DNA from: Burkholderiales bacterium
Lineage (GTDB): Bacteria > Pseudomonadota > Gammaproteobacteria > Burkholderiales > Casimicrobiaceae
Reading direction: 5' to 3'
NCBI GenBank assembly: GCA_025927765.1
Contig: JAICKU010000018.1
Location: forward strand, 1 to 54,826
DNA length: 54,826 bases
This document shows, piece after piece, positions 1 through 8,232 of the stretch; the stretch's first letter is position 1, and every line of letters begins with the position of its first letter. The notes beneath the pieces were generated by a model. The model was not told the DNA's origin. It saw nothing but the letters and a program-made list of their open reading frames with translations, and did no database searches. Both the position numbers and the translations under genes were made by a program.

Positions 1-476
1 CTACCTTCGTCTACATGACGAGGTGCGACGGATGCGGACACTGCGTCGACATCTGTCCCTCGGACATCATGCACATCGACCCGACCTATCGGCGGGCGTA
101 CAACATCGAGCCCAGCATGTGCTGGGAGTGCTATTCCTGCGTGAAGGCCTGCCCGCAGCATGCGATCGACGTGCGCGGCTATGCCGATTTCGCCCCGCTC
201 GGCCACAGCGTTCGCGTCGACCGCGATGAACGCAAGGGCACGATCGCCTGGAAGATCAAGTTTCGCGACGGCACGGAGAAGAACTTCCTGTCGCCCATCA
301 CCACGAAGCCCTGGGGCACGGCGATCCCCAAGCTCGCGGACGTTCCCGCACCGAGCAAGGAAATGCGCGACAGCCAGCTCCTGTACAACGAGCCGAAATG
401 GATCCGCATGGATGAGGGCGGCTTGCGAACGCTCGAGGACGCCGGCCTCAAGCTGAAGCAAGGCGTGTACTACTGA
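1..476 (+). CDS. aprB: Adenylylsulfate (APS) reductase beta subunit, 5' end cut by window edge
   Basis: Iron-sulfur subunit of APS reductase, which with AprA interconverts APS and sulfite plus AMP in the cytoplasm; it passes electrons to or from the AprA flavin. The reading frame is open to the window edge and reads TFVY before the internal Met at 15, so the true start is just upstream (families usually begin MPTFVYMTRCDGCG). Two ferredoxin-type 4Fe-4S motifs are visible near the N-terminus, CDGCGHCVDICP and CWECYSCVKACP, followed by the C-terminal tail that wraps AprA. The stop overlaps the aprA start as TGATG, so the two are translationally coupled. Family known; the direction of the reaction (sulfur oxidation or sulfate reduction) cannot be read here. 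Confidence 0.95.
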   Translation, partial: TFVYMTRCDGCGHCVDICPSDIMHIDPTYRRAYNIEPSMCWECYSCVKACPQHAIDVRGYADFAPLGHSVRVDRDERKGTIAWKIKFRDGTEKNFLSPITTKPWGTAIPKLADVPAPSKEMRDSQLLYNEPKWIRMDEGGLRTLEDAGLKLKQGVYY

Positions 477-2386
477 TGGCCTACCACACGATCGTCGAAG
501 ACGGCATCGACATCCTGGTCGTCGGTGCAGGTCTTGGCGGCACCGGTGCCGCGTGGGAAGCCAGGTTCTGGGGTCAGGACAAGAAGATCGTCATCGCCGA
601 GAAGGCCAACATCGACCGCTCCGGTGCGGTCGCCCAGGGGCTGTACGCCATCAACTGCTACATGGGCACCCGCTGGGGCGAGAACAATCCGGAGGACCAT
701 GTCCGCTACGCCCGTATCGACCTGATGGGGCTGGTGCGGGAGGACCTGCTGTTCGACATGGCGCGCCACGTCGACTCCACCGTGCACCAGTTCGAGGAGT
801 GGGGCCTGCCTATCATGAAGGACCCGAAGACCGGCCGCTATATGCGTGAAGGTCGATGGCAGATCATGATCCACGGCGAATCGTACAAGCCGATCGTCGC
901 CGAGGCGGCCAAGAAATCCGCGGACAAGGTCTTCAACCGCATCTGCGTCACCCACCTGCTGATGGACGAAAGCAAGCCGAACCGGGTCGCCGGTGCCGTC
1001 GGCTTCAACGTCCGCACTGGCAACTACCACGTCTTCAAGTCGAAGACCGTGATCTGCGGTGCAGGCGGCGCGTCCAACATCTTCAAGCCGCGATCGACCG
1101 GCGAAGGTGCCGGCCGCACCTGGTATGCGCCTTGGTCGTCGGCGTCCGCGTACGGGCTGATGATCAACGCCGGCGCGAAGATGACGCAGATGGAAAACCG
1201 CATCGTGCTGGCGCGCTTCAAGGACGGATACGGGCCCGTCGGCGCCTACTTCCTGCACCTCAAGACCTATACGCAAAACGCGCTGGGCGAGGAGTACGAA
1301 TCCAAGTGGTTCCCCGCGTTGCAGAAGATGGTAGGCAAGGAGTACCTCGACCCGGAGGCTTCCCACCTGACCCATCGGCCCATCCCGACCTGCCTGCGCA
1401 ACCACTGCATCATCAGCGAAGTGGCGGCCGGTCGCGGCCCCATCCACATGGTCACGATGAAGGCCTTCCAGGATCCTCACCTCGAAGAGGTCGGCTGGGA
1501 GAACTTCCTCGGCATGACCGTGGGCCAGGCGGTCCTGTGGGCCGCGACCGACGTGGATCCCAAGAACGAGAACCCCGAGCTGACCACGTCGGAGCCGTAC
1601 GTGATGGGCTCGCACGCGACCTGCTCGGGCGCCTGGTGCTCCGGTCCGGAGGATGTCTCGCCGCCGGAGTATTTCTGGGGCTACAACCGCATGACGACGG
1701 TCGAAGGCCTGTTCGGCGCCGGCGATGCGGTCGGCGGCACGCCGCACGCCTTCTCGTCCGGCTCGTTCACGGAAGGCCGGCTCGCTGCCAAGGCGGCGTG
1801 CAAGTACATCGACGACGGAAAAGGTGAAGGCATCGTCGTGTCGGAGGCGCAGATCGAGCGCCGCCGCAAGGAGATCTACAAGCCGCTCGAGCATTACAGG
1901 ATCTACCGCAATGCGGTGGTGGCGGGCACCGTCAATCCGCACTTCCACAATCCGCAGCAGGGACTCGACCGCCTGCAGAAGCTGATGGACGAGTATTGCG
2001 CCGGCTATACGGTCGGCTACATGACCAACGAAAAACTCCTGAACATCTGCCTCAAGAAGCTCGCGATCATGGAGGAGGATCTGCAAAGCCTCGCGGCGAA
2101 GGACCTCCACGAACTGCTGCGGGCGTGGGAATTGAAGCACCGTCACAGGGCCGCGGAGTGCGTCACGCAACACACGCTGTTCCGCAAGGAGACGCGGTGG
2201 CCAGGCTACTACTACCGAGGCGATGTCATGCGGGTCGACGACGAGAACTGGCACGTGCTCACCGTTTCGCGGAGGGATCCGGAAACCGGCGAATACACGA
2301 TGGAGAAGGCGCCCTGCTATCACCTGGTGGCGGAAGAGGAGCGGACGACGAGCAGCGACGTCACGACGCAGAAGCTGTCGGCGTGA
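476..2386 (+). CDS. aprA: Adenylylsulfate (APS) reductase alpha subunit
   Basis: Flavoprotein catalytic subunit of APS reductase, 636 aa, the usual family length. The N-terminal FAD-binding Rossmann motif reads VVGAGLGGTGAAWEA near residue 15, and the fumarate-reductase-like fold continues to a helical C-terminal domain. The start ATG overlaps the aprB stop (TGATG). The end overlaps the GTG of the next gene (GTGA), which points to one operon. In betaproteobacteria AprBA usually works in dissimilatory sulfite oxidation with Sat and a membrane anchor (AprM) or the Qmo complex. Neither is in this window, but genes upstream are not visible. Confidence 0.96.
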   Translation: MAYHTIVEDGIDILVVGAGLGGTGAAWEARFWGQDKKIVIAEKANIDRSGAVAQGLYAINCYMGTRWGENNPEDHVRYARIDLMGLVREDLLFDMARHVDSTVHQFEEWGLPIMKDPKTGRYMREGRWQIMIHGESYKPIVAEAAKKSADKVFNRICVTHLLMDESKPNRVAGAVGFNVRTGNYHVFKSKTVICGAGGASNIFKPRSTGEGAGRTWYAPWSSASAYGLMINAGAKMTQMENRIVLARFKDGYGPVGAYFLHLKTYTQNALGEEYESKWFPALQKMVGKEYLDPEASHLTHRPIPTCLRNHCIISEVAAGRGPIHMVTMKAFQDPHLEEVGWENFLGMTVGQAVLWAATDVDPKNENPELTTSEPYVMGSHATCSGAWCSGPEDVSPPEYFWGYNRMTTVEGLFGAGDAVGGTPHAFSSGSFTEGRLAAKAACKYIDDGKGEGIVVSEAQIERRRKEIYKPLEHYRIYRNAVVAGTVNPHFHNPQQGLDRLQKLMDEYCAGYTVGYMTNEKLLNICLKKLAIMEEDLQSLAAKDLHELLRAWELKHRHRAAECVTQHTLFRKETRWPGYYYRGDVMRVDDENWHVLTVSRRDPETGEYTMEKAPCYHLVAEEERTTSSDVTTQKLSA

Positions 2387-2733
2387 ACATCGTCGACAGC
2401 ACCGACGAGGCGATCCGCGCCATCGCCGATCCCCTGTGGCGCGATCTCCTCAAGTACTCCAACGAAGGCAAGTACGGAGAGTTCGTCCAGAGGTTCGCGA
2501 AGTCGCTGGCGCTGGCAATGAATCAGGTGGTCGTGAACCACCAGTTCGCGAACAGCGAGCTGGCGAGGAACCTGTCCGACGATTTCGACTATCTCGGGAT
2601 CATCCGCCGCGGCCAGCACGTCACGGTTCTTTATCGGCAACGAAGCACCACCAAGCCCGGCGAATGGCTTGGCAGGCTGGTCCTCGGCTACGAAGAGGGC
2701 GAGGTCAGGATTTTCGCGGCGTCCATCTTCTAA
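2383..2733 (+). CDS. Small conserved-looking protein of the apr operon, function unknown
   Basis: A 116-aa soluble protein with no signal peptide or membrane segment and no motif I recognise. It is acidic and helical at the N-terminus (DSTDEAIRAIADPLWRDLL) and ends in what looks like a beta-rich part (VTVLYRQRSTTKPGEWLGRLVLGY). The start is GTG 2383, which overlaps the aprA stop in a GTGA arrangement. The longer in-frame extension upstream only reads the aprA shadow. Tight coupling to aprA suggests a role in APS reductase assembly, stability or electron transfer, but this is inference from position only. Confidence 0.75.
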   Translation: MNIVDSTDEAIRAIADPLWRDLLKYSNEGKYGEFVQRFAKSLALAMNQVVVNHQFANSELARNLSDDFDYLGIIRRGQHVTVLYRQRSTTKPGEWLGRLVLGYEEGEVRIFAASIF

Positions 2734-2759
2734 AGTACGCGTGCCCGAGCATTCGACTC

Positions 2760-3269
2760 ATGAGTGAATCCATCCACGACGGCAAGTTCGTCGAGCTCAC
2801 CTACGAGGTGATCGACAGGAAATCGGGGCACGTGCTCACCGGCGTCGAGTTCCCGTTGGGTTACGTCCACGGACACAATGAAATCCTTGCGCCGTCGGTG
2901 CACGAGGCGCTGGAGGGCAAGTGCGCCGGCGATATGATCGAGGTACCGATCGACGGCAATCGCATTTTCGGACCGAGAGACGAGTCGCTGGTTTTCACCG
3001 ATCACCTCGAGAACGTCCCCGAGGAGTATCGGCACGTCGGCACCTCCATCCTGATGGAGAACGACAAGGGGCAGACCCGCAGCTTCATCGTGACGCGGAT
3101 GGATAGCGAGACGCTGACCGTCGACGGCAACAATCCGCTGTGCGGCCGGGAAGTCGTCTTCAGGCTCGAGGTGATGACCGTGCGCGACGCGACCGACGAA
3201 GAGACCAAAGACGGTGGAGCAGTCGGCGCCGCGCCCGGCATCGACCCGTCACTGATGAAACCGCTTTGA
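2760..3269 (+). CDS. SlyD-like FKBP-type peptidyl-prolyl isomerase
   Basis: A 169-aa protein of the SlyD-like FKBP family: prolyl isomerase halves flank an inserted flap (IF) chaperone domain. The hallmarks are the N-terminal beta strand FVELTYEVIDRKSGHVL, the loop GYVHGHNEILAPSVHEALEGKCAGDMIEV, and the return strand LTVDGNNPLCGREVVFRLEVMTVRDA. It lacks the His/Cys-rich metal-binding tail of E. coli SlyD. It starts at ATG 2760, 26 bp after the previous gene, in the apr operon. A chaperone role for cofactor-containing AprBA or another sulfur-oxidation enzyme is plausible but inferred from neighbourhood. Confidence 0.85.
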   Translation: MSESIHDGKFVELTYEVIDRKSGHVLTGVEFPLGYVHGHNEILAPSVHEALEGKCAGDMIEVPIDGNRIFGPRDESLVFTDHLENVPEEYRHVGTSILMENDKGQTRSFIVTRMDSETLTVDGNNPLCGREVVFRLEVMTVRDATDEETKDGGAVGAAPGIDPSLMKPL

Positions 3270-3351
3270 GTGGCGGTGCCGAACGGCATCGCAAGACTCG
3301 AAGCGTTGGTGCTCCAACCTGCAACCCGACGACACGAAAAGGGGATGAGTC

Positions 3352-3510
3352 ATGAGCGAGCAAAAACCCGTCACCAAGGTGCCTGACGGCCACACGCGCT
3401 TCTATACGACGCATCAGAAGGCGCCGAACGAAAAGGGGTTCGTCGGCTACGAAACCATCTGGAAGCCATTCCAGAAGGAAGTCGAATACAAGACGCCGAA
3501 GGCGCCATAG
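3352..3510 (+). CDS. 52-residue small protein at the end of the apr operon
   Basis: A short ORF (start ATG 3352, stop TAG 3508-3510) preceded by a strong purine-rich ribosome site (AAAGGGGATGAG). The product is hydrophilic and rich in Lys, Pro and aromatic residues; it begins MSEQKPVTKVPDGHTRFYTT and contains GFVGYETIWKPF. It has no Cys, no signal peptide and no membrane segment. I do not recognise the family. Good SD, sensible composition and position after the SlyD-like gene favour a real gene. Confidence 0.6.
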   Translation: MSEQKPVTKVPDGHTRFYTTHQKAPNEKGFVGYETIWKPFQKEVEYKTPKAP

Positions 3511-3534
3511 CGGCCACACGCGTAGAGTCGCGCC

Positions 3535-4047
3535 CTACCGATCGAGCGAGCGCAGCTCGAAGCGCAGCGCGTCGAGATCGCCCAGCAGCCACGTCGCGGG
3601 CGCGCCCACGCCGGCGACGGTGCCGGGATTGACGAGCACGCTCTCGCGTCCCTTGACGTTGCGGACGCGCTCGATGCCGGCCTCGTGCGAGTGCCCGCAG
3701 CACACGAGATCCCAATCGCCGGTGCACGCCATCGCGTAGCCGTACTCGGGATAATGCACGACGAACACGCGGCGCCCGGCGAGGTCGAGGCGCGCGTCCG
3801 CGCCGTGATATTGCACCTGCCCGTCGCTCTCGCGCGCGAGCCGCGACAGCGATACGGGGTCGCCGAGATTGTTGCCGTGAATCACGTGGATCGGCAGGCC
3901 GACGTCCATGGCCTTGCGCAGCGTCTGCGTGCCGATCACGTCGCCGCAATGGATCACGAGCGACGCGCCCTCCGCGGCGCCCGCGCGCACCGCGTCGGCC
4001 AGCGCATCGGCGCGGTCGTGACTGTCGGAAACGATGCAGATCTTCAT
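3535..4047 (-). CDS. YfcE/MJ0936-type metallophosphoesterase
   Basis: A 170-aa calcineurin-like phosphoesterase of the short YfcE/MJ0936 class. Metal-binding motifs are in order: SDSHDR (residues 7-12), HCGDVIG, HGNN, and near the C-terminus CCGHSHEAGIE and NPGT. Such enzymes hydrolyse phosphodiesters with Mn or Ni; the physiological substrate is usually unknown. Start ATG 4047 is chosen because the family begins right at the MKICIVSDSH strand; longer upstream readings are GC-rich shadow. It converges with the apr operon, with 24 bp between the stops. Confidence 0.88.
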   Translation of the reverse strand: MKICIVSDSHDRADALADAVRAGAAEGASLVIHCGDVIGTQTLRKAMDVGLPIHVIHGNNLGDPVSLSRLARESDGQVQYHGADARLDLAGRRVFVVHYPEYGYAMACTGDWDLVCCGHSHEAGIERVRNVKGRESVLVNPGTVAGVGAPATWLLGDLDALRFELRSLDR

Positions 4048-4079
4048 CACCGGATGATATCGCGCCCGCCGCAGGCTTC

Positions 4080-4499
4080 GTGGTAAAGGGCGGCGTGCGC
4101 GCCCTCTCCTTCGCCGCCGTGCTGCGCCTCGTCGCCGTGCTCGCGACCCTCGCGTTCGCGTCCGCGGGACACGCGCATCCCGGGTATCGCGCGGCACCGC
4201 GAGCGCCCGGCGACCTTGCGCGACATTTGGTCGCGAAATCGTCGGCAACGCCTTCCGCGCAGCACGCCCTTTCGCACGCCCCCGCGTGCCCCGGCGAAAC
4301 GAGCGGCGCGTGCAGTTGCGGCGTCGCGCTCGGCAGCGCGCCGCATCCACTGCCCGCATGCATCGCCGCGCGGCGTGGCGAAGCGCCGCCGTTCACCGAG
4401 CTCACCCGGATCCGTCACAACCCGGTCGATCGCCACGACACGTCGCTGATCGTCGCGGCGACGTACGCTGCGCGCGCGCCGCCGCCTTTCCTCCCGTAG
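4080..4499 (+). CDS. Small exported protein, possibly DUF2946-like
   Basis: A 139-aa product with a convincing N-terminal signal peptide (hydrophobic run VLRLVAVLATLAFASAGHA, probable cleavage after GHA). It then has a Cys/His-containing middle (ACPGETSGACSCG) and a proline-rich C-terminus ending RAPPPFLP. The last feature recalls DUF2946-type small periplasmic proteins that often sit beside copper or TonB-receptor genes. The start is a GTG; no good SD is seen. It is followed by a decayed outer-membrane-type gene, which makes a former metal-related pair possible. Moderate doubt because the region is GC-rich and several frames are open. Confidence 0.45.
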   Translation: MVKGGVRALSFAAVLRLVAVLATLAFASAGHAHPGYRAAPRAPGDLARHLVAKSSATPSAQHALSHAPACPGETSGACSCGVALGSAPHPLPACIAARRGEAPPFTELTRIRHNPVDRHDTSLIVAATYAARAPPPFLP

Positions 4500-4500
4500 T

Positions 4501-4555
4501 GCCCCGTTCGCCCTTCGCCGCCCGCGGACGGCATCGCCTCGTTCCAGAACGGGGC
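4501..4555 (+). terminator. Possible hairpin after the small exported gene
   Basis: A 9-bp perfect inverted repeat, GCCCCGTTC (4501-4509) and GAACGGGGC (4547-4555), directly follows the stop codon at 4499. The loop is 37 nt and no T-run follows, so it is at best a weak or factor-dependent terminator. Confidence 0.25.
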
Positions 4556-4830
4556 AGCATCGAATCGATCGGGAGGTGCACGGCGTGTGGAACGCGCCGG
4601 GACCGCGCGCCGATTTCCGTTACGAGTACATCGACCAGGATCAGCCGATGAGCGGCAGTCGTCGCGTCGGTGTCGGCGAGATCCCGGCACATCACGACGA
4701 GGTTCGCACGCGACGGCTACAAGCCCGGCGCGCAGGCCGGGATCGACACCGGGTTGCGTTACGAAGCGTCAACGGCGTGCAGCTCACCGCCAACGGGTCG
4801 GCGCTCGCGGGCCTGAGCGTGCAGTTCTAG
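4530..4830 (+). pseudogene. Decayed remnant of an outer-membrane / transporter-like protein
   Basis: Three reading frames carry protein-like pieces in order: GIASFQNGAASNRSG (about 4530-4575), then VWNAPGPRADFRYEYIDQDQ continuing to GVGEIPAHHDEVRT (4585-4706), then FARDGYKPGAQAGIDTGLRYEA (about 4700-4765, next frame), then VQLTANGSALAGLSVQF ending in a stop at 4830. The last piece ends in the alternating pattern and terminal Phe typical of beta-barrel C-termini. Frameshifts and large missing segments mean the gene is dead. The parent family is my reading of the pieces, not a search result. Confidence 0.45.
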
Positions 4831-5903
4831 GCGACGGCGTGGCGAGGCGCGTCGTTCGTCGTGCTCGCGTCGCCCGACTGCGACGGGAACAGCAGCTCGG
4901 GTTTGATCTCGATCACGCGCTTGTCGTCGAACGAGCGCGTGTCGATGATGCGAAACGCCTCGCCGAGCAGCCCCTCGACGTTCTGCCGCACCATGAGCAG
5001 CGGGAACGACAGCACGCTCGCGAACGGGTCCCAGTCGTAGCAGCCGAACGTGCACGCGGCGAGCTCGTCGGGCGGCAAGGTCTTCAGGAACCGCACCACG
5101 CCCTCGAGCGCGATCGTCGAATTGACGAAGAGCGCGCGCGGCAGGCCCCCGCTGCGCCGATGGAGTCGCTCGACCGCGGACTCCGCGAGCTCGGCCGCGT
5201 AACCGCACGCATCGAGCTGCGAAGCTTCCACGCCGCCGAAGCGCGCCGTGACGGCGTCGGCGAAGCCCTCCATCCGTCGCCGCGTCGCGTTGTCGGTGGC
5301 GATGCCGCCCACGAAATACGGCTTGTTGCGCTTTGGCGAGCGTGAGGCTCTCGAGCGATCGATGAGCGCGAGCGTCAACTGCTGTGCGCCCCAGTAGTTG
5401 TCGCTCACCACCGAGGTCGCCTTGGTGCCCGGCAGGTCGACGTTCACGTGCGCAACCGCGTGCGCCTGGCAAATCCGGCTGACCGAGTCGGGATCGGTCG
5501 CGCCGGCGACGACGAGGTACTCGATCCGGTACGAGATCAGCGTGCGCACGGTCTCGAGCTCGAGCGCCGGATCGCGCAGCGTGCTGACGACGAGCGGATA
5601 CCAGTGCCGCTCGCGCGCGAGGCGCTCGAACACCTGCGACATGCTGCTGAAGAAACGGTTGTCGTGCATCGGGATGATCATGCCGATCAGCCCCGAGCGG
5701 CTCTTGCGCAGTCCGCTCGCCTGCCGGTTTACCGTGTAGCGGTGCGTGTTCGCGAGACGCTGGACCTTCTTCGCCGTCGCTTCCGCGATGCGCCGCTCCT
5801 TCCAGTTGCCGTTCAGCACGGCGCTCACCGTCGACGCGGACACGCCGGCCAGCTCCGCGAGGTCGTAGATCGTCGATCTTCTCTTTTTCACGTCGGGTTG
5901 CAC
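4827..5903 (-). CDS. LacI-family transcriptional regulator of the sulfatase regulon
   Basis: About 358 aa. The N-terminal LacI helix-turn-helix is clear (TIYDLAELAGVSASTVSAVLNG), followed by the hinge helix region and a periplasmic-binding-like effector domain (SGLIGMIIPMHDNRFFSSM and onward). GTG 5903 is taken as start; GTG 5891, giving VKKRRSTIYDL, is equally possible, and neither has a clear SD. It is divergent from a sulfatase gene, and a perfect 16-bp palindrome lies in the shared spacer, the classic position for an autoregulated LacI repressor. An identical palindrome lies before the second sulfatase, so this protein probably controls both halves of the cluster. Ligand unknown; a sulfated sugar or polyol or its product is inferred. 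Confidence 0.9.
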   Translation of the reverse strand: MQPDVKKRRSTIYDLAELAGVSASTVSAVLNGNWKERRIAEATAKKVQRLANTHRYTVNRQASGLRKSRSGLIGMIIPMHDNRFFSSMSQVFERLARERHWYPLVVSTLRDPALELETVRTLISYRIEYLVVAGATDPDSVSRICQAHAVAHVNVDLPGTKATSVVSDNYWGAQQLTLALIDRSRASRSPKRNKPYFVGGIATDNATRRRMEGFADAVTARFGGVEASQLDACGYAAELAESAVERLHRRSGGLPRALFVNSTIALEGVVRFLKTLPPDELAACTFGCYDWDPFASVLSFPLLMVRQNVEGLLGEAFRIIDTRSFDDKRVIEIKPELLFPSQSGDASTTNDAPRHAVA

Positions 5904-5926
5904 GCCCCGGGAGCGGATGGCACAAT
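5898..5926 (+). promoter_or_regulatory. Candidate promoter of the first sulfatase operon
   Basis: TTGCAC (5898-5903), a 17-bp spacer, then CACAAT (5921-5926) resembles a sigma70 promoter reading toward the sulfatase gene. The -10 hexamer is the left half of the LacI-type palindrome, so repressor binding would block polymerase directly. Confidence 0.45.
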
Positions 5927-5935
5927 CGATTGTGC
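5920..5935. promoter_or_regulatory. LacI-type operator, copy 1
   Basis: Perfect 16-bp palindrome GCACAATCGATTGTGC with the central CG step usual for LacI-family sites. It lies between the divergent lacI-type gene and the sulfatase gene. The same 16 bp recurs exactly at 12710-12725. Confidence 0.75.
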
Positions 5936-5977
5936 ACGATAGCGTGCATGCGGCACCGCCGTCAAACGGGAGGTCTG

Positions 5978-8218
5978 GTGAGCGTGGAATTCGAGGGCAC
6001 GATCGCGACGACGTGGAACGAATCGACGCCGTGGTGGCCGCCGGCCGTGCGTCCGCCGAAGAACGCGCCGAACGTCGTGCTCGTGCTGTTCGACGACGTC
6101 GGCTTCGGCAGCTTCGGCTGCTACGGCGCCGAGATCGACACGCCGACAATCGACGCCCTCGCCGGCCTCGGCATCCGCTACAACAATTTCCACGTCACCC
6201 CTCTCTGCTCGCCCACGCGCGCATCGCTTTTGACCGGCCGCAATCATCACAGCGTCGGCATGGCGTTCCTCGCCAACGCCGACAGCGGCCTCCCCAACGC
6301 GCGCGGCCACGTGAGCAAGCAGGCCGCCACCCTGGCGGAGATGCTGCGCGGTGCAGGGTACAACACGATGTGCGTCGGCAAGTGGCATCTCGCGCCCATC
6401 GACCAGACGAGCGCGGCGGGACCCTACGACCAGTGGCCGCTCGGCCGCGGCTTCGAGCGCTACTACGGCTTCCTCGACGCGCTCACCGATCACTTCTACC
6501 CCGACCTCGTCTACGACAATCACCGCGTCGATCCGCCGGCCACACCCGAGGAGGGTTATCACCTCACCACCGACCTGATCGACCACGGCATCGCGTTCCT
6601 GCGCGACCAGGTGTCGGCCGGCGGCGAGAAGCCGTTCTTCCTCTACGTGGCGCTCGGCACGGCGCACTGTCCGCATCAGGCGCCCGAAGCATTCCTGCAC
6701 AAGTATCGCGGACGCTACGACGCGGGTTGGGATGCGGCACGCGAGGAGCGCTATCGCAGGCAACTCGACCTTGGCATCATTCCACGGGGCACGAAGCTCG
6801 CGCCCCGCAACGCCGACGTGCCGGCGTGGGACACGCTGTCCGACGACGAGAAGCGCGTCGCCGCGCGCCTGCAGGAAGCGTTCGCGGCGATGGTCGATCA
6901 TACCGACCACGAACTCGGGCGCCTCGTCGACGAACTGAAGCGCCTCGATCGCTTCGACAACACGATCTTCGTCGTGCTGTGCGACAACGGCGCAAGCCAG
7001 GAAGGCGGTGCGCTCGGCACGACGAACATCGTCGCGTACGAGAACGGCGACCAGCCGAGCCTCGAATTCAACCTCGCACGCCTCGACACGATCGGCGGTC
7101 CGCGCTCGCAGACGAACTATCCGAAGGGCTGGGCGATGGTCGGCAACACGCCGCTCAAGCGCTACAAGCAGAACACGCACGCCGGCGGCGTGCGCGCGCC
7201 GATGATCATGGCGTGGCCGAGCGGCATCGCGGCGCGTGGCGAGGTGCGACAGCAGTTCCATCACGTGATCGACGTCGCGCCGACGATCCTCGATCTCGCC
7301 GGCGTGCGCGCGCCCCGCACGTTCAACGGCATCCCGCAGTTGCCGCTGCACGGCGTCAGCCTGCGCTACACGTTCGCGCAACCCGATGCGCCGTCGGCGC
7401 GTCATACGCAGTACTTCGAGATGTTCTCGCACCGCGCGATCTGGCACGACGGCTGGAAGGCGGTGTCGTTCCATCACCGCGGCGGCCCGTACGCGCAGGA
7501 CACGTGGGAGCTCTATCGCCTCGACAAGGATTTTTCCGAGTGCAACGACGTCGCGGGCGAGCATCCGGACGTGCTCGAGCGCCTCGTCGAGTTGTGGTGG
7601 GCGGAAGCCGGCAAGTACGACGTGCTGCCGCTCGACGATCGCGGCTTCACCGAACGGGCGGTGCGCTATCAAAGCCCCGGCTCGCCGCGGTTGCGCACGC
7701 GCTTCTCGCTCCATCCGGGCATGAGTCGCATTCCGAGCGGCGCGGCGCCGCTCTTCGTCGATCGCTCGTTTCGCGTCACCGCGCATCTCAACCGGACGGG
7801 CAGCGTGCCGAACGGCGTCATCGTGTCGCTCGGCGACGTCTCCGGCGGCTTCACGCTGTACGTGAAGGACGCGCAGCTCGCGTTCGAATACAACTGGGAG
7901 GGCACGCTCTACCGCGTGGAAGCGCCGGCGAGCGTCACGGCGGAAAGCAAGTCGCTCGCGATGTCGCTCGAACGCGAGCAGGGGCTGGCGGCCCTCGTGC
8001 GCCTCTACGTCGACGGCCAGGAAATCGGGCAGGGGGACGTACCGCACACGGCGAAGTGGTTCATCTCGTGGTCGCCGCTCGACATCGGCAAGGACGGACT
8101 GTCGCGCATCACCGATACGTATCGCGACGCGTTCCCGTTCACCCCGGGCGCGCTCGAGCGCGTCGATTTCGAGCTCGAGTCGAAGGACGTCGTGCTCGAC
8201 CTGCATCCGGTCGACTGA
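5978..8218 (+). CDS. Cys-type sulfatase with C-terminal beta-sandwich
   Basis: A 746-aa type I sulfatase. It hydrolyses a sulfate ester using a formylglycine made from Cys77 in the motif CSPTRASLLTG; the paired Asp39-Asp40 in LFDDVGFG and a later DNG (VVLCDNGASQ) are metal ligands. The sulfatase fold runs to about residue 560, then a C-terminal domain (SFRVTAHLNRTGSVPNGVIV and onward) common in large arylsulfatases. No signal peptide, so it acts in the cytoplasm on imported substrate, consistent with the adjacent ABC importer. GTG 5978 follows GGGAGG (5968-5973); GTG 5984 is an alternative. The required maturation enzyme is encoded in the same operon. Confidence 0.93.
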   Translation: MSVEFEGTIATTWNESTPWWPPAVRPPKNAPNVVLVLFDDVGFGSFGCYGAEIDTPTIDALAGLGIRYNNFHVTPLCSPTRASLLTGRNHHSVGMAFLANADSGLPNARGHVSKQAATLAEMLRGAGYNTMCVGKWHLAPIDQTSAAGPYDQWPLGRGFERYYGFLDALTDHFYPDLVYDNHRVDPPATPEEGYHLTTDLIDHGIAFLRDQVSAGGEKPFFLYVALGTAHCPHQAPEAFLHKYRGRYDAGWDAAREERYRRQLDLGIIPRGTKLAPRNADVPAWDTLSDDEKRVAARLQEAFAAMVDHTDHELGRLVDELKRLDRFDNTIFVVLCDNGASQEGGALGTTNIVAYENGDQPSLEFNLARLDTIGGPRSQTNYPKGWAMVGNTPLKRYKQNTHAGGVRAPMIMAWPSGIAARGEVRQQFHHVIDVAPTILDLAGVRAPRTFNGIPQLPLHGVSLRYTFAQPDAPSARHTQYFEMFSHRAIWHDGWKAVSFHHRGGPYAQDTWELYRLDKDFSECNDVAGEHPDVLERLVELWWAEAGKYDVLPLDDRGFTERAVRYQSPGSPRLRTRFSLHPGMSRIPSGAAPLFVDRSFRVTAHLNRTGSVPNGVIVSLGDVSGGFTLYVKDAQLAFEYNWEGTLYRVEAPASVTAESKSLAMSLEREQGLAALVRLYVDGQEIGQGDVPHTAKWFISWSPLDIGKDGLSRITDTYRDAFPFTPGALERVDFELESKDVVLDLHPVD

Positions 8219-8232
8219 TGCACGGGCGTTGA

